DNA of 55,495 nt. Source: Verrucomicrobiota bacterium (GTDB lineage: Bacteria; Verrucomicrobiota; Verrucomicrobiia; Limisphaerales; JADJPG01). Of this stretch, positions 50,376-55,495 are shown piece by piece. Position numbers and translations under genes: made by a program. Location of the stretch: NCBI GenBank assembly GCA_016713365.1, contig JADJPG010000039.1, positions 1 to 55,495 of the forward strand. Reading direction: 5' to 3'. The notes beneath the pieces were generated by a model that saw nothing but the letters and a program-made list of their open reading frames with translations, searched no databases and was not told where the DNA came from. Each line of letters starts with the position of its first letter. Position 1 is the first letter of the stretch.

Positions 50376-51425
50376 ATGGCAGTCAAAGTCGCAATTAACG
50401 GGTTCGGACGCATCGGTCGCCTCGTCTTCCGCGCCCTCGTCGAGCAGGGTCTCGTGGGTAAGGACATCGAAGTCGTCGCAGTCGGCGATATTGTTCCGGC
50501 AGACAACCTCGCCTACCTCGTAAAGTACGACACGGCCCAGGGTCGTTTCAACGGAACGGTCTCCTCGAAGAAATCCTCCCCCGACAAGGCTGAGGACGAT
50601 GTGCTCGTCGTCAACGGCAAGGACATCCACGTCGTCAGCGCCAAGACCCCGGCGGAACTGCCTTGGGCGAAGTTCGGTGTCGACATCGTCATCGAGTCCA
50701 CCGGCCTCTTCACCGAAGCCGAAAAAGCCAAGGGCCACCTCACGGCCGGCGCCAAGAAGGTCATCATCTCTGCTCCGGCGAAAGGCGAAGACATCACCGT
50801 CGTCATGGGCGTGAATCACGACAAATACGACGCTTCGAAGCACAACATCATTTCCAATGCGAGCTGCACCACGAACTGCCTCGCGCCGCTCGTGCACGTC
50901 CTGCTCAAGGAAGGCTTCGGCATCGAAGAAGGCCTGATGACGACCGTCCACTCCTACACCGCGACCCAGAAGACGGTCGACGGTCCGTCCAAGAAGGACT
51001 GGAAGGGCGGCCGCACCGCCGCTCAGAATGTCATCCCCAGCACCACTGGCGCGGCTCGCGCGGTGGCGCTCGTTTGCCCCGAAGTTAAAGGCAAGCTCAC
51101 CGGCATGGCCTTCCGCGTTCCGGTCCAGACCGTGTCCGTGGTCGACCTCACGGTGAAGACGACGAAGGAAACCAGCTACGCTGAGATTTCCGCCGCGATG
51201 AAGAAGGCCAGCGAGACGTACCTGAAGGGCATCTTCAACTGGACCAACGACGAAGTGGTCAGCAGCGACTTCATCCACGACAAGGCCAGCTCCATCTTCG
51301 ACGCCGGCTCCGGCATCGAGTTGAACTCGAAGTTCTTCAAGCTCGTGAGCTGGTACGACAACGAATGGGGCTACAGCAACCGCGTCGTCGACCTGATCAA
51401 GCTCGTCATCTCGAAGGGTCTGTAA
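50376..51425 (+). CDS. gap: Glyceraldehyde-3-phosphate dehydrogenase, type I
   Basis: A 349-residue enzyme of glycolysis/gluconeogenesis converting G3P, NAD+ and phosphate to 1,3-bisphosphoglycerate in the cytosol. Visible: NAD motif INGFGRIGRLVFRAL; Asp in AVGDIVPADN (NAD preference); catalytic Cys in SNASCTTNC; catalytic His in TTVHSYTATQ; phosphate site NVIPSTTGAA; C-terminal WYDNEWGYSNRV. Slightly longer than the usual 330-335 residues, owing to an insert near SSPDKAEDD. Codon use is visibly biased to C-ending codons, as expected for high expression. It has its own predicted promoter and an intrinsic terminator. Confidence 0.98.
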   Translation: MAVKVAINGFGRIGRLVFRALVEQGLVGKDIEVVAVGDIVPADNLAYLVKYDTAQGRFNGTVSSKKSSPDKAEDDVLVVNGKDIHVVSAKTPAELPWAKFGVDIVIESTGLFTEAEKAKGHLTAGAKKVIISAPAKGEDITVVMGVNHDKYDASKHNIISNASCTTNCLAPLVHVLLKEGFGIEEGLMTTVHSYTATQKTVDGPSKKDWKGGRTAAQNVIPSTTGAARAVALVCPEVKGKLTGMAFRVPVQTVSVVDLTVKTTKETSYAEISAAMKKASETYLKGIFNWTNDEVVSSDFIHDKASSIFDAGSGIELNSKFFKLVSWYDNEWGYSNRVVDLIKLVISKGL

Positions 51426-51442
51426 TCCTCGAAGTTTTCAGC

Positions 51443-51480
51443 AACGGCGGCTTTCGAAAGAGAGCCGCCGTTTTGCTTTT
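51443..51480 (+). terminator. Intrinsic terminator after gap
   Basis: AACGGCGGCT (51443-51452) pairs perfectly with AGCCGCCGTT (51463-51472), with a 10-base loop, followed by TTGCTTTT. It starts 17 bp after the gap stop codon. Confidence 0.9.
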
Positions 51481-51561
51481 CCACACAGCCAGGAACCGAA
51501 ACGTTCTCGCGAAACGCCGGCATCTTCACCACACTCGTCACGTCATCTCAGCAATCCAAAC

Positions 51562-52140
51562 ATGCGCATCATCGGCGGAACAGCGGCGGGACTGATCTTG
51601 AAGACTCCGGAAGGCTTTGGCGTTCGGCCAACGCCGGACCTTGTTCGCCAGGCGATCTTCAACAGCCTCGGCGATCGCGTGGTCAACGCCCGGGTGCTGG
51701 AACTCTTCGGTGGCACCGGCGCGCTCAGCCTCGAATGCCTCAGTCGCGGCGCCGCTTCCGCGACGTGCATCGAGCTTTCCCGCAAGCACGCCCGATTCAT
51801 TGAACAGAACTACAAGGCAACTGGCATTCCGGCAGGAAAATTCCATCTTCGGCTGCAAGACGTTTTTGCCGCGATCCCTCAGCTCGCCGCCTCCGGTGCG
51901 CAGTTCGACCTCATCATGGCGGACCCACCGTTCGGCGAAAAAAATGTTGGGAAACGCTCCACCTCCATGTCCCAGCAGCTCCTCGATGAGGAGCAATTGC
52001 CCACGCTGCTCGCGCCAGAAGGCTTGTTCGTACTCGGTCACACCCGTCGCGACACCGTCACCGTCACGGCCGCCTGGGAGGAGCTGAAGGAAATGAAGCA
52101 CGGTGACTCGATGATGCGGTTTCTTCGACGCAAGGCGTGA
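51562..52140 (+). CDS. rsmD: 16S rRNA (guanine(966)-N(2))-methyltransferase RsmD
   Basis: A 192-residue protein of typical length. It opens with MRIIGGTAAGLILKTPEG and VRPTPDLVRQAIFNSL, the RsmD signature. The SAM motif is VLELFGGTGALSLECLSRGA and the catalytic motif IMADPPFGE. The enzyme methylates G966 of 16S rRNA during 30S assembly. It follows the gap terminator and precedes pyrF by 72 bp, probably as one unit with it. Confidence 0.95.
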   Translation: MRIIGGTAAGLILKTPEGFGVRPTPDLVRQAIFNSLGDRVVNARVLELFGGTGALSLECLSRGAASATCIELSRKHARFIEQNYKATGIPAGKFHLRLQDVFAAIPQLAASGAQFDLIMADPPFGEKNVGKRSTSMSQQLLDEEQLPTLLAPEGLFVLGHTRRDTVTVTAAWEELKEMKHGDSMMRFLRRKA

Positions 52141-52212
52141 TGCGTCGGGTTGAACTCCCGGCGAGCACGATAATCCTTTTCCGTCTCGCTGCGTTTCTTC
52201 ACTCTCGCGCCC

Positions 52213-52919
52213 ATGTCGAATCCGATCATCGTCGCCCTTGATGTTCCCAGTGTGGAGAAAGCGCTCGCGCTGGCCGAGCAAGTCGCCCCCGCCGTCGGCG
52301 CCTTCAAGATTGGCAGCGAACTCTTCACCAGCGGCGGCCCCGACATCGTCCGACAGATTCGCGCCACCGGCGCCTCGGTGTTTCTCGACCTCAAATTTCA
52401 CGATATCCCGAACACCGTCGCCAAAGCCGTCGCCGCCGCCACGCGACTCGACGTGCAAATGATCACCATCCACACCGGTGGCGGACCAGAAATGATGCGC
52501 GCCGCGGAAGCCTCTGCGCAGGAGACGGCGAAGAATCTCGGGCGGCCGGCGCCTTTGATTCTGGGAGTCACCGTCCTCACCAGCATGGACGGCAATGAGC
52601 TCGCAGCTGTTGGCCTTCCACCCAATCCCGGCAAACAAGTCGAACGCCTTGCCGGACTCGCCGCCACCGCGGGCTCTTGCGTGGGCTGGTGTGCTCTCCG
52701 CTCGAACTCGCCGCCCTTCGACAGATGCTTCCTGCCTCCATGCAACTCGTCACGCCCGGCATCCGCGGCCCTGGCGACGCCGCCGGCGATCAGAAACGCA
52801 CACTTAGCGCGCCCGAGGCGATCGCCGCCGGAGCCAGCTGGCTGGTCATCGGACGGCCGATCTACGCCGCCGAGAATCCGCGCGCCGCGGCCGAGAAGAT
52901 CCTCGCCACGCTGCGCTAA
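52213..52919 (+). CDS. pyrF: Orotidine 5'-phosphate decarboxylase, frameshifted
   Basis: The last enzyme of UMP synthesis, decarboxylating OMP. The first 155 residues are clear: IIVALDVPSVEKAL, the catalytic block VFLDLKFHDIPNTV (Asp-Lys-His-Asp), ITIHTGGG. After GLAATAG the frame is lost at the GGGCTCTTGC of 52671-52680; the true continuation RGLVCSPLELAALR, LVTPGIRG, SWLVIGRPIY runs in another frame to the stop at 52919. Either one G is missing or two bases (TC) were added; removing TC gives the usual spacing before VCSP. As pyrF is normally essential to prototrophs, an assembly error is the likeliest cause. Read in the first frame only, it would end at 52971. Confidence 0.88.
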
Positions 52920-52967
52920 TTTCCCCCGTGTCTTTCCATCGCCTGATCACCTGCCGGAACTTTGCCG

Positions 52968-52995
52968 TTGACAGAAAGTAAGTGTTCACTAACTT
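52968..52995 (+). promoter_or_regulatory. tetR promoter with embedded operator 1
   Basis: TTGACA (52968-52973), 16 bp spacer, TAACTT (52990-52995). The operator AGTAAGTGTTCACTAA (52977-52992) fills the spacer. A nearly identical sequence (15 of the first 16 bases bar one or two) recurs at 53745-53760. The predicted start is only a few bases before ATG 53005, so the message would be almost leaderless. Autorepression is the natural reading. Confidence 0.6.
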
Positions 52996-53004
52996 ATCGT
53001 CCAG

Positions 53005-53700
53005 ATGCGGGCGCAACGACTCAGCTGCGAAGAACGGAAGGAAGCCATCGTGAAAGCGGTGCTCCCGATCTTTGCCCGCAATGGATTCGCAAACACCACC
53101 ACGCGTGAACTGGCCAAGGCCGCCGGCGTTTCTGAAGCGCTCCTCTACAAACATTTCCCGAGCAAAGAATCTCTCTACGCGGAAATTCAAACGTTTGGCT
53201 GCCGGGGCTGCGATCCCGGTTTGCAGAAGCTGATCAGCTTGGAACCGTCCACTTCCACGCTGGTCTACATCGTTTACTACATCATGCGGATCAACATCGT
53301 CGGGCGCGGCAAGGAAGCCATTTGCGCCGAAACGCGACATCGCATGATTTTGAACAGCTGTCTCGAAGACGGATCCTTCAGCCGCTTCCTGTTCCACAAT
53401 CGGTTCGCAGAAAATATCTCCAAGATCGTCGAGTGTATGGATGCGGCTGCCGCCGCCGGCGACATGGTTTCCAGTCCGGTCAGCAAACCCAATCTCCTGC
53501 TCTTCGCGCATCATCTGGCGACGATGATCGCGACAATGCATTTGCCGAAGAAGCCGGTCGTGGACTACGAAGCCACCCGCGAAGAACTGGTCCAGCAAGC
53601 AGTCTGGTTTGCGTTGCGCGGCGTGGGCTTGCGGGACGACGCGATCAAGCGCCACTACAATCCGAAGACGCTCGCCCTCTTTTTCAGCGAGGACCGGTAA
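53005..53700 (+). CDS. TetR/AcrR family transcriptional regulator
   Basis: A 231-residue protein. The N-terminal helix-turn-helix is standard: AIVKAVLPIFARNGFANTT, TRELAKAAGVSEALLYKHF, PSKESLYAEI. The C-terminal ligand-binding and dimer part is helical and not assignable to a ligand. A repeated operator-like sequence lies in its own promoter and after its stop, in front of the small gene at 53779, so it most likely controls both. Target and inducer are unknown. Confidence 0.92.
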   Translation: MRAQRLSCEERKEAIVKAVLPIFARNGFANTTTRELAKAAGVSEALLYKHFPSKESLYAEIQTFGCRGCDPGLQKLISLEPSTSTLVYIVYYIMRINIVGRGKEAICAETRHRMILNSCLEDGSFSRFLFHNRFAENISKIVECMDAAAAAGDMVSSPVSKPNLLLFAHHLATMIATMHLPKKPVVDYEATREELVQQAVWFALRGVGLRDDAIKRHYNPKTLALFFSEDR

Positions 53701-53744
53701 TTCACCTTACAAAAATGTAACGCAACTTTCGTGCGTTTACGGTG

Positions 53745-53760
53745 AGTAAGTATTCACTAG
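53745..53760 (+). promoter_or_regulatory. TetR operator 2 candidate
   Basis: AGTAAGTATTCACTAG, matching operator 1 (AGTAAGTGTTCACTAA) except at two positions. It lies 18 bp before the small gene at 53779. Confidence 0.55.
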
Positions 53761-53778
53761 ATGTAGTCTAAACCAGCG

Positions 53779-54126
53779 ATGAGAACAGCAAGAACAGCGA
53801 ATAGCTTGAGAACACAACGGTTTACGCCGGCAAATGGCCAATGCCGCCGAACGGTGGCACAGTATGGCGGGCAGAATCTTGAACCCTTGGAATCGTTGAA
53901 GAGCCGGTTGCTGGCCGAAGAAATGGCTGCGGTCCGCAATGCGGAACTGGCCGAACGCCTCCGCCGGGCTGCCGATGAATCCGCCTCGCTCGCCTGGGCG
54001 ACCAACTTTCCTCTGCTGACCCTGCCAGAGCTCTTGCGAGAGAAAGCCGCGCAAGCTCTCTCTCAGCACGAGCGCCAACAGCGCATTCAAGCCAGAGGCC
54101 GCGCCGGTGTGCAGATCGCGGCATGA
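53779..54126 (+). CDS. Small hypothetical protein, probably TetR-controlled
   Basis: A 115-residue protein with a basic N-terminus (MRTARTANSLRTQRF) and a mostly helical remainder rich in Ala, Glu and Arg (LKSRLLAEEMAAVRNAEL; LPELLREKAAQALSQH). No signal peptide or membrane segment is seen and no family is recognised. The TetR-like operator just upstream supports its being real. The opposite strand is open too, but that frame has no such support. Confidence 0.55.
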   Translation: MRTARTANSLRTQRFTPANGQCRRTVAQYGGQNLEPLESLKSRLLAEEMAAVRNAELAERLRRAADESASLAWATNFPLLTLPELLREKAAQALSQHERQQRIQARGRAGVQIAA

Positions 54127-54164
54127 TTTAGTGGTGGTGGGACAAACGAACCAAAGTTGCAATT

Positions 54165-55181
54165 ATGAAAACAAAGCGAACTCGCGGTGGAAAATCGGCG
54201 CGCAAGGACTGTGCTCAACGGCACTCGCGAAAGACGCTGGTGCGCGGACGCAAACGCAATGTTCGGCCCGCCCCAACGCCGGTCGTCCCGACACCAGCCG
54301 CTCCGGTGGCAGCGCCGGCTCCTGAACCGGTCCCGATGGAAGCTGGCGCGTATACAGGCGACAGCGCATTCCATCTCTACGTGCGCGAAATTGGTCAGAC
54401 CAAACTGCTCACGCCGAAGGAGGAGGTTCAGCTCGCGCGCCGGATCCAGCGCGGCGACGACAGCGCGCGTGAACACATGATCAAGGCGAACCTTCGCCTC
54501 GTGGTGAAAATCGCACGCGACTACGAAAACTACGGCCTGCCGTTGCTCGACTTGATCAACGAAGGCAACATCGGCCTCATGCGCGCCGTGGAAAAGTTCG
54601 ATCCACTCAAGGGCGCGAAGCTCTCCACTTACGCGGCGTGGTGGATTAAGCAGTCGATTCGTCGTGCGCTTTCGGACCAGTCTAAAACCATCCGCATTCC
54701 CGTGCACGCCACCGACAAGCTCCTGCACATCCGCAAGACGGCGACGAAGCTCGAGGAAGAGCTCGGTCGTGAACCCACGGCGGAAGAAATCGGCGATGAA
54801 CTGGATATTCCCGCGAAACAGGTCCGGCAGTTGCAGACCGCCGCGATCCGCCCGGCCTCGCTCGACGCGCCACTTGGTGACGACGACAGCAATCGCATCG
54901 CGGACGTCATCGCCGACGATCGAGCCACTTCGCCGTATCAGGATCTCGAAGACAAAACCAACGCCGACATGGTCCGCCAGGTGATCGGGATTCTCGACCC
55001 TCGTGAGATGACGATTCTACGCTATCGCTTCGGTCTCGATGGAGGCGGTGAAAAGACGCTCGAGGAAGTGGGCGAGAAGTTTGGCGTGACCCGCGAACGC
55101 ATCCGCCAGATCCAGAACGTCGCCTTGCGCAAGCTTCGGAAGAAGATCGAGAAGCTCGATGCCGTGACCGTCGCGGCTTGA
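54165..55181 (+). CDS. RNA polymerase sigma-70 family factor (group 1/2, RpoD/RpoS-like)
   Basis: A 338-residue factor. The first 60 residues are basic then Pro/Ala-rich (RKDCAQRHSRKTLVRGRKR; a PAP-rich linker) and replace region 1.1. Region 1.2 (DSAFHLYVREIGQTKLL), region 2 (NLRLVVKIARDYENYGLPLLDLI; IGLMRAVEKFDPLKG; STYAAWWIKQSIRRAL), region 3 (HATDKLLHIRKTATKLEEE) and region 4 (DPREMTILRYRFGL; GEKFGVTRERIRQIQNVALRKLR) are intact. Region 2.4 and 4.2 residues are those that read TATAAT/TTGACA-type promoters. Length and missing region 1.1 fit a short primary or stress sigma factor; PVC bacteria carry several such paralogues. Confidence 0.93.
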   Translation: MKTKRTRGGKSARKDCAQRHSRKTLVRGRKRNVRPAPTPVVPTPAAPVAAPAPEPVPMEAGAYTGDSAFHLYVREIGQTKLLTPKEEVQLARRIQRGDDSAREHMIKANLRLVVKIARDYENYGLPLLDLINEGNIGLMRAVEKFDPLKGAKLSTYAAWWIKQSIRRALSDQSKTIRIPVHATDKLLHIRKTATKLEEELGREPTAEEIGDELDIPAKQVRQLQTAAIRPASLDAPLGDDDSNRIADVIADDRATSPYQDLEDKTNADMVRQVIGILDPREMTILRYRFGLDGGGEKTLEEVGEKFGVTRERIRQIQNVALRKLRKKIEKLDAVTVAA

Positions 55182-55213
55182 TCGCCTGTTGCTGAGCTGA
55201 CAACGTGCGCTCG

Positions 55214-55495
55214 ATGAAAGCGATACGTGTCCATCAATTCGGCGGGCCGGAAGTCCTGCGCTACGAAGATGTCCCGACTCCCGCGGTGGGAGCGGGTCAA
55301 GTTCTGGTGAAAGTTCACGCAATCGGCGTGAACCCAGTCGAAACCTACCAACGGTCAGGGAGCAATCCTTCGCTGAAACTCCCTTGGACGCCGGGCATGG
55401 ATGCGGCTGGCGTGGTGGAATCGGTCGGTGCTGAAGTTACGAAAGTTCGCCCGGGCGACCGCGTCTACACTTCCGATACCCTGAGCGGCGCCTAC
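55214..55495 (+). CDS. Quinone oxidoreductase / zinc-type alcohol dehydrogenase-like protein, 5' part
   Basis: 94 codons before the window ends. MKAIRVHQFGGPEVLRYEDVP, then GQVLVKVHAIGVNPVETYQRSG, LPWTPGMDAAGVVESVGAEV and RPGDRVY are the N-terminal GroES-like domain of NADPH:quinone oxidoreductases of the MDR superfamily. The zinc-binding cysteine is absent where alcohol dehydrogenases have it, favouring a quinone reductase (zeta-crystallin-like). GTG 55205 is an alternative start. Confidence 0.85.
   Translation, partial: MKAIRVHQFGGPEVLRYEDVPTPAVGAGQVLVKVHAIGVNPVETYQRSGSNPSLKLPWTPGMDAAGVVESVGAEVTKVRPGDRVYTSDTLSGAY

Noticed and set aside
53737..54162. 141-codon minus-strand frame opposite the small gene at 53779
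   Set aside because: The plus-strand frame has an operator and promoter context; the minus frame has none and no recognisable domain.

Overview
This is a GC-rich, gene-dense chromosomal segment. The protein repertoire points to a Verrucomicrobiota bacterium, probably of the Pedosphaera/Limisphaera side. That placement is inferred from family content; the window has no rRNA gene. The pointers are DUF1549/DUF1553 proteins, DUF1080 and PVC-type haem-binding proteins, an HzsA-related protein, many Tat-exported Gfo/Idh/MocA oxidoreductases, ThuA proteins and exported proteins sharing a 'NLxxW...RFYR' tail.

Layout. 1-2549 (-): chorismatase-like protein, translationally coupled to a DUF1549/DUF1553 protein. 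2651-12703 (+): HzsA-related triple c-haem protein, DUF1080/propeller/cytochrome c fusion, PQQ-propeller protein and two Gfo/Idh/MocA proteins. 12798-17356: an island with a sacsin/NO VEIN-like ATPase-nuclease gene (frameshifted) between inverted copies of a short structured repeat. 17596-22421 (+): GH43, a NosR/CcoG-like polyferredoxin with TPRs, and a NirK-type copper protein. 22467-26404 (-): a lysyl-oxidase-like protein without copper ligands and a diheme cytochrome c. 26521-32645 (-): a coupled operon pdxH-thuA-gfo-enolase superfamily-DUF6807-GH5. 32894-42930 (+): a haem-copper oxidoreductase cluster (two subunit-I-like genes, a small membrane protein, a CuA subunit, SCO1, and a cytochrome b/ferredoxin/MvhD fusion), then a HemN-like radical SAM protein and an FAD protein. 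42964-45290: a decayed phosphatase, a gene-poor stretch and a tRNA-Ser 5' fragment. 45400-55495: ThuA, DUF2569, a large esterase, an SDR, GAPDH, rsmD, pyrF (frameshifted), TetR, a small protein, a sigma-70 factor and the start of a quinone oxidoreductase.

The main discovery candidate is a dispersed regulon. Eight 14-bp palindromes of the form TTGAY-N4-RTCAA (FNR/DNR/NNR type) lie between genes, directly upstream of the respiratory and haem genes: HzsA-like, polyferredoxin, NirK, diheme cytochrome, pdxH, the haem-copper cluster (two copies) and HemN. In four cases a TA-rich -10-like hexamer begins exactly 29.5 bp from the palindrome centre, which places the palindrome at -41.5. With a NirK-type protein and a haem-copper enzyme that lacks the canonical active-site tyrosine, this suggests an oxygen- or NO-controlled nitrite/NO-reducing respiratory programme of unusual composition.

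At least five genes (sacsin/NOV, both haem-copper subunits, pyrF, phosphatase) are interrupted by small indels, several in G-runs. Draft-assembly errors are likely for some of them; the phosphatase looks genuinely decayed.
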